Origin: Glo-17 sp964549735
GTDB lineage: Bacteria > Krumholzibacteriota > Krumholzibacteriia > LZORAL124-64-63
NCBI GenBank assembly: GCA_964549735.1
Contig: CAZJWO010000017.1
Span: 1 to 41,945, forward strand
Reading direction: 5' to 3'
DNA: 41,945 bases
The position numbers and the translations under genes are program-made. The notes under the pieces are model-generated. The model saw only the letters and a list, made by a program, of their open reading frames with translations, was not told the DNA's origin and did no database searches. How positions within the stretch are numbered: the stretch's first letter is position 1; each line of letters opens with the position of its first letter. Below are positions 8,418 to 16,438 of the stretch, piece after piece.

Positions 8418-8795
8418 ATGGCCGAAACGCGCGAATTCCTGCAGCAGATCGAGGGTATCGCCGACAAGTGCGGCGCGTTCCGCCTGGAGGCGTACCTCTT
8501 CGTGCTCGAGGCTGTCGAGAAGGCGATGGCCGACCAGGGGCAACGCCGGCACATCTCGGGCGAGGACCTGCTGGAGTGCATCAAGCAGCTCGGTCGGCAG
8601 CGGTACGGCGTCATGGCGACCGATGTCTTCGCGGCTTGGGGCGTACGCACGACGCTCGATTTCGGACGCTGCGTCTTCCATCTCGTCGAGGGCGGACTGC
8701 TCAGCAAGCGCGATGAGGACTCGCTGCGCGATTTCATCGATCGTTATGATTTCCGGCAGGTCTTCGAAGAGGATTACTTCCTCGGACAGGCCTGA
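8418..8795 (+). CDS. Minf_1886 family protein (function unknown)
   Basis: This 125-aa protein matches the small family first noted in Planctomycetes/Verrucomicrobia (named after Methylacidiphilum Minf_1886). The recognisable blocks are FRLEAYLFVLEAVE, RHISGEDLLECIKQ, FAAWGVRTTLDFG, VFHLVEGGLLSK and DFIDRYDFRQVFEEDYF. It is predicted soluble and helical, with no signal peptide or metal-binding motif. No biochemical function is established to my knowledge. The ATG has AGGGGT upstream. It lies 92 bp after bshA on the same strand. Whether it belongs to the bacillithiol operon or is only a neighbour is open. Confidence 0.75.
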   Translation: MAETREFLQQIEGIADKCGAFRLEAYLFVLEAVEKAMADQGQRRHISGEDLLECIKQLGRQRYGVMATDVFAAWGVRTTLDFGRCVFHLVEGGLLSKRDEDSLRDFIDRYDFRQVFEEDYFLGQA

Positions 8796-8804
8796 ACGCC
8801 GGCG

Positions 8805-8827
8805 CGGCGGGAACCTTTTTCCTGCCG
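8805..8827 (+). terminator. Possible terminator hairpin after the bsh/Minf_1886 genes
   Basis: CGGCGGGAA and TTCCTGCCG form a 9-bp stem with one G-U pair and a 5-nt loop, 10 nt after the stop codon. No T-run follows on the + strand, so termination is only a possibility. Confidence 0.3.
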
Positions 8828-8959
8828 GCTGCGTTTCGATGCCTTGATGCCGACGCCAGGCGTCTCGTCTGGCCAAGCGCCGGACCAGGGAGGGTCCGTT
8901 GTCGCGGCGGCGCCGGCTAGCGCCGCCTTCGCACCGCCGCCCAGGCGCCAAGGAGTTGT

Positions 8960-9685
8960 ATGCCACCGTTTCCCGCGTTCGCCACCATCGGCACGACGGA
9001 ACTCGTCAGCCTCATCGCCGACACGACCTTCTTCGGCAAGTTCATCCTGCTGGTCCTGCTGGTGCTCTCGGTGATGTCCTGGGCCGTGATGCTCGAGAAG
9101 GGCCGCCAGTTCGCCCGCATCCGTGCCGGCCATCTGCAGTTCTGGGACCGCCTGGAGGACTGGCTGGAGAACAGGCTGTCGACGGCCGAACTGCACATGT
9201 GGGCCGAGGGGCGGCCGGACCTGCCCTTGGCCAACCAACTGGTCGAGGTGCGGGATCTGGACGAGGCGCCATCGGTGCGTCGCGCCAGCGAACGGATCGC
9301 CTACCTGGAGATCGAACGGCTCGAGCGCTACCTCATGCTGCTTTCGACGGCGGTCAGCATCTCGCCGTTCCTGGGGCTGCTCGGCACGGTCTGGGGCATC
9401 ATGACCAGTTTCTGGAACATGGCCGCCATGCAGAGCGCGACCCTGACGGTCGTCGCGCCGGGCATCGCCGAGGCGCTGGTGACGACGATCGCCGGCCTGG
9501 CCACCGCCATACCGGCGGTCATCTTCTACAACTCGCTCGTCCGCAAGATCGACTTGGTAGGCAACGAGATGGAGCGCCTGCGGACCGTGCTCGAGGAGCG
9601 CGCCGGCGGCGGGCGCGGCGAACTGCACCCCGGCGCGCGGGACGTCGCGCGACGCCCGGCGCTGCACGACAAGGAGCACATCTGA
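8960..9685 (+). CDS. tolQ: Tol-Pal system proton channel protein TolQ
   Basis: TolQ is the MotA/TolQ/ExbB-type inner-membrane subunit that, with TolR, uses proton flow to energise TolA and constrict the outer membrane at division. The 241-aa protein has a first membrane segment at about residues 26-45 (FFGKFILLVLLVLSVMSWAV). It then has a cytoplasmic loop and two C-terminal membrane segments: AVSISPFLGLLGTVWGIM, and the Pro-containing ALVTTIAGLATAIPAVIFYN. The signature GLLGTVWGIM plus GIAEALVTT is diagnostic of TolQ/ExbB. A strong AAGGAG site precedes the ATG. It heads a complete tol-pal operon, which favours TolQ over ExbB. Its stop overlaps the tolR start (TGATG). Confidence 0.93.
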   Translation: MPPFPAFATIGTTELVSLIADTTFFGKFILLVLLVLSVMSWAVMLEKGRQFARIRAGHLQFWDRLEDWLENRLSTAELHMWAEGRPDLPLANQLVEVRDLDEAPSVRRASERIAYLEIERLERYLMLLSTAVSISPFLGLLGTVWGIMTSFWNMAAMQSATLTVVAPGIAEALVTTIAGLATAIPAVIFYNSLVRKIDLVGNEMERLRTVLEERAGGGRGELHPGARDVARRPALHDKEHI

Positions 9686-10089
9686 TGCGGGCGCAGCGCA
9701 GATCGACCTTCCGCTCGCTGGCCAACATCAATATCACCTCGCTGGTCGACGTCACCCTGTGCCTGCTCATCATCTTCATGCTCACGGCGCCCTACATCCA
9801 GGGTGGCGTCGAAGTCAACCTGCCCCAGGCGGAGACGCGCACCCAGCTGGTCCGGGAAGGGCCGGTCATCAGCATCACGGAGAATCGCCAGATCTTCTTC
9901 CAGGAAGACGCCGTCTCGCTCGAAGAGTTGATCGAGCGGCTCGCTCCGTATTGGCCGGACCGCGAAACGACTCCGGTCTACCTGCGGGCGGACGAGGAGA
10001 ATCCGTACGGCTTCGTCCTGAAGGTCATGGCGGCGATCGAGAGGGCGGGATTCGTGAACCTGTCTCTGGTCGCCGATCCGGAGCGCTGA
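9685..10089 (+). CDS. tolR: Tol-Pal system protein TolR
   Basis: TolR is the ExbD-like partner of TolQ, with a single membrane helix and a periplasmic domain. The 134-aa protein has a short basic N-terminus, then NINITSLVDVTLCLLIIFML, in which LVD carries the proton-path aspartate. A beta-rich periplasmic part follows, with VNLPQAET and the DEENPYGFVLKVMAAIERAG block typical of ExbD/TolR ('D...y..v..vmd....aG'). Length is normal. It is translationally coupled to tolQ by a one-base overlap and followed after 6 bp by the TolA/TonB-like gene. Confidence 0.93.
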   Translation: MRAQRRSTFRSLANINITSLVDVTLCLLIIFMLTAPYIQGGVEVNLPQAETRTQLVREGPVISITENRQIFFQEDAVSLEELIERLAPYWPDRETTPVYLRADEENPYGFVLKVMAAIERAGFVNLSLVADPER

Positions 10090-10095
10090 GCCGCC

Positions 10096-10785
10096 ATGCT
10101 GCGCGCCCTGCCTTTCAGCGTTCTCTTGCACCTGGTCGTCCTGAGTCTGCTGCTGGTCTGGGGCGGTTATGTGCCGCCGGCGCATCTGGAACCGCAGCGC
10201 GTGCTCCGGGTGCAGATCGCCCGCCTGCCCGCGCCGGCGGCTCCGCTGAGCCAGCCGCAGCCGGAGCCCGAACCGGCGCCGTCCGTCGTGGAGCCGTTGC
10301 CGCAGCCGAAACCGCCCGACCCGGTGCTGCCGCCCAAGGAAGTGCCCAGACCCACGCAGAAGCCGGAGCCGCGCCCGCAACCCGAGCCGTCGCCGCCGCG
10401 ACCGCAGCCGCAGCGCGCCGAACCGGCGCCCGCGACCGACGCGCCGGACGTCGCCGCGCTCGGCGGTCCCGCCGTCTCGGGCACGGACGTCGACTTCCCG
10501 TTCGCTTGGTATCTGAATCGCGTCGAGGGCATCGTCGCCCGGCAATGGAACCCGCGCCAGCTGGGCTTTCGGGAAAATGCCGCGCGCACCTGCGTGGTGC
10601 ATTTCATGATCGATCGCGGCGGCCAGGTGTCGCAGGTCACCCTGGTGCGCAGCAGCGGCGTCTCGCTCTTCGATCGCGAATCGCTGCGCGCCGTCCGCAG
10701 CAGCCGGCTGCCGCCGCTGCCGCCCAAGTTCCCGCATCGGGCCCTGGGCGTCACCTTCGTCTTCACTCTGGAATCGGGGATCTGA
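10096..10785 (+). CDS. TolA/TonB-like energy-transducing protein
   Basis: This 229-aa protein has one N-terminal membrane anchor (about residues 7-24). A Pro/Glu/Gln/Lys-rich periplasm-spanning segment follows (about 45-120, with repeated P-x-P and QPEPEP-type units). It ends in a compact C-terminal domain resembling the TonB/TolA C-terminal fold (about 140-229: WNPRQLGF..., VVHFMIDRGGQVSQVTLVRSSG, FDRESLRAV). TolA proteins often have an Ala/Lys-rich helix, whereas here the linker is Pro-rich as in TonB. Position between tolR and tolB implies it acts as the TolA of this system, linking TolQR to TolB/Pal. The domain alone does not separate TolA from TonB. Confidence 0.8.
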   Translation: MLRALPFSVLLHLVVLSLLLVWGGYVPPAHLEPQRVLRVQIARLPAPAAPLSQPQPEPEPAPSVVEPLPQPKPPDPVLPPKEVPRPTQKPEPRPQPEPSPPRPQPQRAEPAPATDAPDVAALGGPAVSGTDVDFPFAWYLNRVEGIVARQWNPRQLGFRENAARTCVVHFMIDRGGQVSQVTLVRSSGVSLFDRESLRAVRSSRLPPLPPKFPHRALGVTFVFTLESGI

Positions 10786-10789
10786 CGCC

Positions 10790-12133
10790 ATGTGCTTCCC
10801 GCCGGGGCGCCGCCGCGAAGAAGGTGGCCGATGCCGACATAGTACCGCAAGTATTCTGCTCGGCGCGCTGCTGCTCGGCGCGCTGTCCGGCGTGGCCGTC
10901 GCCCAGCGTGTTCCGGACGTCACGCTCGGCGTCACGAAGACGGCGCACCAGAAGATCGACATCCTGGTCGCCGATCTCGACGTGCTCTCGGGCGGCCTGG
11001 CCGCGGTCGAGGCGGCGCTCCTGCTGGAGCGCACCATCGCCCGCGACTTGGAGTACAGCGGCCTGTTCCGCGTCGGCAGCGGCGAGGGCGCGGCCGCGCG
11101 CGATACGTTGAACTTCGAGTTCGCCATCCGCGGCAGCGTCGAAGGGCCGTTGCGCGACGCGCAGCAGACGGGGCTTGTCGCCCCGACGACGGTCAGCCTG
11201 GACCTGTTGACCCACCCGGGCGGCCAGCTCATGCTCAACAAGCGGTACCGTCCCGTGCCGGACCAGCTGCGGACCACCGCGCATCACTTCGCCAACCAGG
11301 TCGTCGAGATGTTGACCGGCGAACCGGGCATCGCGCTGACCCGTATCGTCTTCTCGCGCGGCAGCGGCGACCGGCGCGATCTCTGGGTCGTCGACTATGA
11401 TGGCGAGGGCCTGCTGCGCCTGACGGCCAACCGGACGCTGAACCTCTGTCCGGCCTGGCATCCGGACGGTTCGGAGATCGCGTTCACGAGCTACCAGAGC
11501 GGCCTGCAGGGCCTCTTCAGCCTGGAAACGGCGACCGGGAAAGTCCGGCGGGTCATCGCCCAGGAGGGGCTCAACCTGGGTGCGAACTGGCATCCCAGCG
11601 GTCGCGAGCTGCTCCTATCCCTGTCGCGTGCCGGCGATCCCGAGATCTACCGCATCTCGCCCCAGGGGGAGATCCTGCGGCGGGTGACCGCCATGCCTTC
11701 GATCGAGATCAGTCCGAGCTGGGATCCGGCGGGCCGCGACATCGTTTTTACTAGTGACAGAACGGGTACGCCTCAGTTATATATCGTCGACGGCGACGGG
11801 GCTGGACGCCGCCGGCTGACCTTCGAGGGGCGCTACAACGACTCCGCCGACTGGTCGCCGACCGGTGACAACATCGTCTACGCGACACGGGAGACGGACA
11901 TCACGCAGTTGGTGCTGATCCGTCCGACTGGCGAGCAACGCCGGTTGTTGACCGACCGACGGTGGCGCAACTGCGAGGATCCCAGCTGGGCGCCCGATGG
12001 CAGGCACATCGTGTTCGCGTCGGACCGCACCGGGACATTCAAGCTCTATGTGATGGACGTCGTCGATGGCAACGTCCGTCAGTTAACGTTCGGTGCAGAA
12101 CCGGACATCACCCCGGCCTGGTCCCGTCGTTGA
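10790..12133 (+). CDS. tolB: Tol-Pal system beta-propeller protein TolB
   Basis: TolB is the periplasmic protein that shuttles between TolA and Pal. The 447-aa product has an N-terminal signal peptide (hydrophobic SILLGALLLGALSGVAVAQ). An N-terminal alpha/beta domain follows (about 35-170), then a C-terminal propeller made of WD40-like PD40 repeats. The repeats are visible as recurring 'P.W.PDG..I.F.S.....' units: CPAWHPDGSEIAFTS, SPSWDPAGRDIVFTSDRTG, SADWSPTGDNIVYAT, and DPSWAPDGRHIVFASDRTG. Repeat architecture and order in the tol operon make the assignment secure. It starts 4 bp after the TolA-like gene. Confidence 0.93.
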   Translation: MCFPPGRRREEGGRCRHSTASILLGALLLGALSGVAVAQRVPDVTLGVTKTAHQKIDILVADLDVLSGGLAAVEAALLLERTIARDLEYSGLFRVGSGEGAAARDTLNFEFAIRGSVEGPLRDAQQTGLVAPTTVSLDLLTHPGGQLMLNKRYRPVPDQLRTTAHHFANQVVEMLTGEPGIALTRIVFSRGSGDRRDLWVVDYDGEGLLRLTANRTLNLCPAWHPDGSEIAFTSYQSGLQGLFSLETATGKVRRVIAQEGLNLGANWHPSGRELLLSLSRAGDPEIYRISPQGEILRRVTAMPSIEISPSWDPAGRDIVFTSDRTGTPQLYIVDGDGAGRRRLTFEGRYNDSADWSPTGDNIVYATRETDITQLVLIRPTGEQRRLLTDRRWRNCEDPSWAPDGRHIVFASDRTGTFKLYVMDVVDGNVRQLTFGAEPDITPAWSRR

Positions 12134-12165
12134 GGGGCCGGGCCACGCAAGGAGACAAACGCGCG

Positions 12166-12723
12166 ATGAAGGTCATGGGCCTGACTCCCCGTAAGATGCT
12201 GTGCTTCTTGGGATTGTTGATCCTGGCCGGCGCCCTCGTCCTCGTCGCGGGCTGCGGCAAGAAGCCTGCGCCCGAGACCGATCTCGAACCCGTCGTCGAG
12301 TCGGTCGCCGAGACGATTCCCCGGCCCGTAGCCCCCGAGGTCCCCGCTGATCCGACCCCGGCCGTGGACTACCGGACCATGCAGCCCGCCGAGTATGGGA
12401 TCGAGGACGTCTTCTTCGCCTTTGACCGCTACGATCTCGACGACGCGGCCTTGGCCACGTTGACCCGCAACGCGCGCATCCTGCGGGAGCGCGCGGAGGT
12501 CACGATCATGGTCGAAGGCCACTGCGACGAGCGCGGCACGGTCGAGTACAACCTGGCGTTGGGCGAGAAGCGCGCCAAGGCTGTCCGCGACCACCTGGTG
12601 CGGCTCGGCATTCCCAGCGAGCGCCTGCGCGTGACCAGCTACGGCGAGAGCCGTCCGTTCGCGCTGGGCAGCAACGAGAAGGCCTGGGCCCAGAACCGTC
12701 GGGCGCATTTCGCGCGTCCGTAA
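12166..12723 (+). CDS. pal: Peptidoglycan-associated lipoprotein Pal
   Basis: Pal anchors the outer membrane to peptidoglycan. The 185-aa protein has a lipoprotein signal ending in VLVAGC (lipid-modified Cys30), a Pro/Glu-rich linker, and an OmpA-like peptidoglycan-binding domain (about 80-185). Clear blocks in that domain are VFFAFDRYDLDDAAL, EGHCDERGTVEYNLALGEKR with the conserved Asp/Arg that hold diaminopimelate, and RLRVTSYGESRP. AAGGAG lies 11 nt before the ATG at 12166; a second ATG is 9 bp downstream. It is located 32 bp after tolB. Confidence 0.94.
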   Translation: MKVMGLTPRKMLCFLGLLILAGALVLVAGCGKKPAPETDLEPVVESVAETIPRPVAPEVPADPTPAVDYRTMQPAEYGIEDVFFAFDRYDLDDAALATLTRNARILRERAEVTIMVEGHCDERGTVEYNLALGEKRAKAVRDHLVRLGIPSERLRVTSYGESRPFALGSNEKAWAQNRRAHFARP

Positions 12724-12738
12724 TCCGGGAGTAACGGC

Positions 12739-13524
12739 ATGGACGCCGTGCAACGCCCGCAGGCCGGCGCCGCCGTCTTGGCGGCCGCCGGCCTTCTGCT
12801 CCTCGGCGCCTGCGCGCCGCAACTCGATCGCATCGAGTTGGCGGTGCAGGAGAACCGGAGCGAGCTGGCCGAACTGCGCGCGGAGAATCGCCGGCTGACG
12901 CTCGAACTCCAGGCGTTGGCGCAACTCCTGCGCCTGGAGTCGACGGCCGGTGGCGAGACGGAGGCCCAGCGATTCGCCAAGCTGGGCCAGGTCGCGCAAC
13001 GGGTCGACCAGTTGCTGCAGAAGCTGGACGACAACCAGGCCTTCCTGCGCGATCTCTCGGCGCGGGTCGACCTGCTGGCGACCCGTTCCGGGATCCCGAC
13101 GCTGGGCGAATACAAACCGCCGCCGCCGCGAGAACAGGCCGGCCTCGCCGACCTGCCGGAGGAGGGGCGGTCCATCTTCCAGGCGGCCCAGCTCGATCGC
13201 AGCCAGGGCAACCTGGAGCTGGCGCGCGAGGGATTTCTCGAGTTCCTGGAGCGCTTCCCGCGCAGCGAGATGGCGGGCGACGCCCGCTACTGGCTCGGCG
13301 ATCTCGCGTATGGCGAGGACCAGTGGGACGAGGCCGCCGAACAGTTCGCTGCGCTGCTGCGCGACCACCCGGACACCGCGTGGGCCGCCGCGGCGATGCT
13401 CAAACGGGGGTACTGCCTGGGCGCATTGGGCCGCGAGGCCGAAGCGACGGCGGTCTTCCGGGAGTTGGTGCGCCGGTACCCGGGCTCTAACGAAGCCGCT
13501 CTGGCCAGCGACCGGCTCGACTAG
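12739..13524 (+). CDS. cpoB: Tol-Pal system coordinator CpoB (YbgF)
   Basis: CpoB/YbgF links Tol-Pal constriction to septal peptidoglycan synthesis. The 261-aa protein has an N-terminal signal, LLLLGAC, that looks like a lipobox (Cys25); E. coli CpoB is a soluble periplasmic protein, so lipidation would be a difference. A coiled-coil stretch follows (about 30-110; LRAENRRLTLELQALAQLL and similar). A TPR domain occupies the C-terminal half (about 140-260): IFQAAQLDRSQGNLELAREG, DARYWLGDLAYGEDQWDEAA and AMLKRGYCLGALGREAEA. Coiled coil plus TPRs right after pal is the YbgF architecture. It is the last gene before a terminator. Confidence 0.88.
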   Translation: MDAVQRPQAGAAVLAAAGLLLLGACAPQLDRIELAVQENRSELAELRAENRRLTLELQALAQLLRLESTAGGETEAQRFAKLGQVAQRVDQLLQKLDDNQAFLRDLSARVDLLATRSGIPTLGEYKPPPPREQAGLADLPEEGRSIFQAAQLDRSQGNLELAREGFLEFLERFPRSEMAGDARYWLGDLAYGEDQWDEAAEQFAALLRDHPDTAWAAAAMLKRGYCLGALGREAEATAVFRELVRRYPGSNEAALASDRLD

Positions 13525-13553
13525 ACGGTTGGCGGTCCGCGGCGACCAAGAAC

Positions 13554-13590
13554 GGCGCGCGGAGCCTCCGGGCCCGCGCGCCTTTATATT
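13554..13590 (+). terminator. Rho-independent terminator of the tol-pal operon
   Basis: GGCGCGCGG (13554-13562) pairs perfectly with CCGCGCGCC (13574-13582) across an 11-nt loop. TTTATATT follows directly. It begins 30 bp after the cpoB stop and ends before pruA, so it separates the two transcription units. Confidence 0.7.
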
Positions 13591-13664
13591 GACGGCGCCC
13601 GGCGCGCGTACTGCCGGCAGGACATGAGCGTCCGGTTCCGATGGCCGCGAGAATGGAGGAAGCG

Positions 13665-15302
<1,638 letters not shown>

Positions 15303-15336
15303 TCCGGGCGAGGCGGCGGGCGGCGCGTGGTGGCGT

Positions 15337-15424
15337 TGGTGCCGGAGGTGGGACTTGAACCCACACGTCCTAAAAGGACACAGGATTTTGAGTCCAGCGC
15401 GTCTACCAGTTCCGCCACTCCGGC
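15337..15424 (-). tRNA. tRNA-Leu (anticodon CAA)
   Basis: Read on the minus strand, the acceptor stem GCCGGAG pairs with CTCCGGC, followed by discriminator A and an encoded CCA (15337-15339). The anticodon loop CTCAAAA gives CAA (reads UUG). A long variable arm (GTCCT TTT AGGAC) and the T-arm GTTCAAGTC identify a class II tRNA. The anticodon stem has a U-U mismatch at 28-42 (CUGGA against UCCUG). It faces the end of pruA and is transcribed divergently from tRNA-Ala. Confidence 0.95.
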
Positions 15425-15446
15425 ACCGGACGATGAAGGAAGGGGC

Positions 15447-15475
15447 ATGGTAGGACGATCCTACCGCCAAGTCAA
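15447..15475 (-). promoter_or_regulatory. Promoter of tRNA-Leu
   Basis: On the minus strand TTGACT (15475-15470), a 17-bp spacer and TACCAT (15452-15447) lie 22 nt before the tRNA 5' end. Spacing is ideal and the -35 box differs at one base. Confidence 0.65.
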
Positions 15476-15507
15476 GGCGCGGAACGCGTGAAACGAGGAG
15501 CGGCGGT

Positions 15508-15535
15508 TTGACAACGCCGCCGCGGATGCTACATT
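15508..15535 (+). promoter_or_regulatory. Promoter of tRNA-Ala
   Basis: A perfect TTGACA (15508-15513), a 16-bp spacer and TACATT (15530-15535) lie 14 nt before the tRNA 5' end. Confidence 0.7.
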
Positions 15536-15549
15536 AGCGGGCTCAAGGT

Positions 15550-15625
15550 GGGGCCATAGCTCAGCTGGGAGAGCGCTTGACTGGCAGTCAAGAGGTCAGG
15601 GGTTCGATCCCCCTTGGCTCCACCA
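15550..15625 (+). tRNA. tRNA-Ala (anticodon GGC)
   Basis: This is a 76-nt tRNA with encoded CCA (15623-15625). The acceptor GGGGCCA pairs with TGGCTCC and contains the G3-U70 wobble pair that defines alanine tRNAs. The D-arm is AGCTCAGCTGGGAGAGC. The anticodon stem CTTGA/TCAAG encloses CTGGCAG, giving anticodon GGC. The T-arm GTTCGATCC is canonical. Confidence 0.97.
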
Positions 15626-15637
15626 GGGGAATCGCAA

Positions 15638-15671
15638 GGGGCGGCGCCATGGGCGCGGCCCCTTCGTTTTT
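15638..15671 (+). terminator. Rho-independent terminator after tRNA-Ala
   Basis: GGGGCGGCGCC (15638-15648) pairs with GGCGCGGCCCC (15652-15662) with one mismatch, followed by TTCGTTTTT. It starts 13 nt after the tRNA CCA. Confidence 0.7.
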
Positions 15672-15720
15672 CGGATGCTTCCGGATGCTCTCGAATGCTT
15701 TCGGAAGCACCCGAACGACC
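15671..15720. repeat. Five degenerate 10-bp tandem repeats
   Basis: Consecutive decamers read TCGGATGCTT, CCGGATGCTC, TCGAATGCTT, TCGGAAGCAC and CCGAACGACC. The first three differ from TCGGATGCTT at two positions or fewer and the last two are more diverged. Units one to four also allow a GCTTCCG/CGGAAGC hairpin (15677-15683 with 15702-15708). The block is non-coding, between the tRNA-Ala terminator and the dinB-family stop. Confidence 0.5.
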
Positions 15721-15749
15721 TGCGCGACAGCAGGGCCCGGCCCCGCGGA

Positions 15750-16280
15750 TCACATCCCGTACAGGTGCATCGTGTTGACGTCCTTGCCTTGCAGCTTGAG
15801 GTAGTAGAAGAGCTGCGCCTTGTGCTGCTGCAGATGGCCGACCATGCTGAGCATCTGCATGCCGAGAGACCGTTTCATGTCGGCCGGATCCCAGGGCGCG
15901 GTCACCTGTTCCTTGTCGAGCCGCTCCTCGCCGGCGTCGCGCAGTACCCGCAGCGCCAGCACCCGGTCCGCGTCGAGCAGCCGCCGCGCCTCGGCCACGC
16001 TGGCCACCGCGGGCAGCGATTCGGCGGGCGGCAGCATCTGCTCGGGCGGCAGATCCCGCATCTCGGCGCCCTCGGGCAGCCCCCAGTCGCCGGTCGCGAA
16101 TCCCTGGCAGCAGAAGCCGCAGGCGTTGGTCAGGTGGTGCAGGAGCTGGCCCGTGGTCATCCAGTTCCTGCCTGTCGCGGGCTTCCAATCCAGTTCGTGG
16201 TCATCGACCATGGACATCAGGCCGTCGGTGGCCTTGTAGGCTTCGGCGATCGCCAGGGTCAGCAGGTCGGTCCAGGTCAT
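15750..16280 (-). CDS. DinB family protein (four-helix metal-binding fold)
   Basis: The 176-aa product has the look of the DinB/YfiT superfamily: helix one with AYKATDGLMSMV, then LLHHLTNACGFCCQGF around the first metal histidine pair, and a C-terminal SMVGHLQQHKAQLFYYLKLQG with the 'H...H' motif typical of DinB_2 proteins. The family includes thiol S-transferases (including bacillithiol S-transferases, BstA) and uncharacterised damage-induced proteins. Given a bacillithiol cluster in the same window, a thiol-transferase role is possible but not shown. AAAGGAG sits 8 nt before the ATG. It lies downstream of the hutH-like gene, separated by a terminator and its own candidate promoter. Confidence 0.7.
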   Translation of the reverse strand: MTWTDLLTLAIAEAYKATDGLMSMVDDHELDWKPATGRNWMTTGQLLHHLTNACGFCCQGFATGDWGLPEGAEMRDLPPEQMLPPAESLPAVASVAEARRLLDADRVLALRVLRDAGEERLDKEQVTAPWDPADMKRSLGMQMLSMVGHLQQHKAQLFYYLKLQGKDVNTMHLYGM

Positions 16281-16324
16281 GGGCGAGCTCCTTTCACGGG
16301 AAGAACGAGTTGACGGGCCCGCAT

Positions 16325-16353
16325 AGGATAATCGCAGCCATTGGCGAAAACAA
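16325..16353 (-). promoter_or_regulatory. Candidate promoter of the DinB-family gene
   Basis: On the minus strand TTGTTT (16353-16348), a 17-bp spacer and TATCCT (16330-16325) lie 45 nt before the ATG and just after the terminator of the preceding gene. Both boxes are imperfect. Confidence 0.4.
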
Positions 16354-16375
16354 GGCGAAAATCCGCGATAGCCAG

Positions 16376-16418
16376 AAAAAGTTTCGACGCTCGGACCACC
16401 ACGGGTGCCGAGCGTCGA
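16376..16418 (-). terminator. Rho-independent terminator of the ammonia-lyase gene
   Basis: On the minus strand a perfect 11-bp stem, TCGACGCTCGG (16384-16394) with CCGAGCGTCGA (16408-16418), carries an inner CACC/GGTG stem. Two bases after the stem come AC and then TTTTT (down to 16376). It begins 21 bp after the stop codon. Confidence 0.75.
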
Positions 16419-16438
16419 TTCGACGGGCAACGCGAGGC

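Noticed and set aside
15529..16188. A 219-codon minus-strand frame whose end reads GDRTPDLLTASQALSQLSYG
   Set aside because: This is the well-known false peptide produced by translating across the complement of tRNA-Ala. It also overlaps the DinB gene in another frame.
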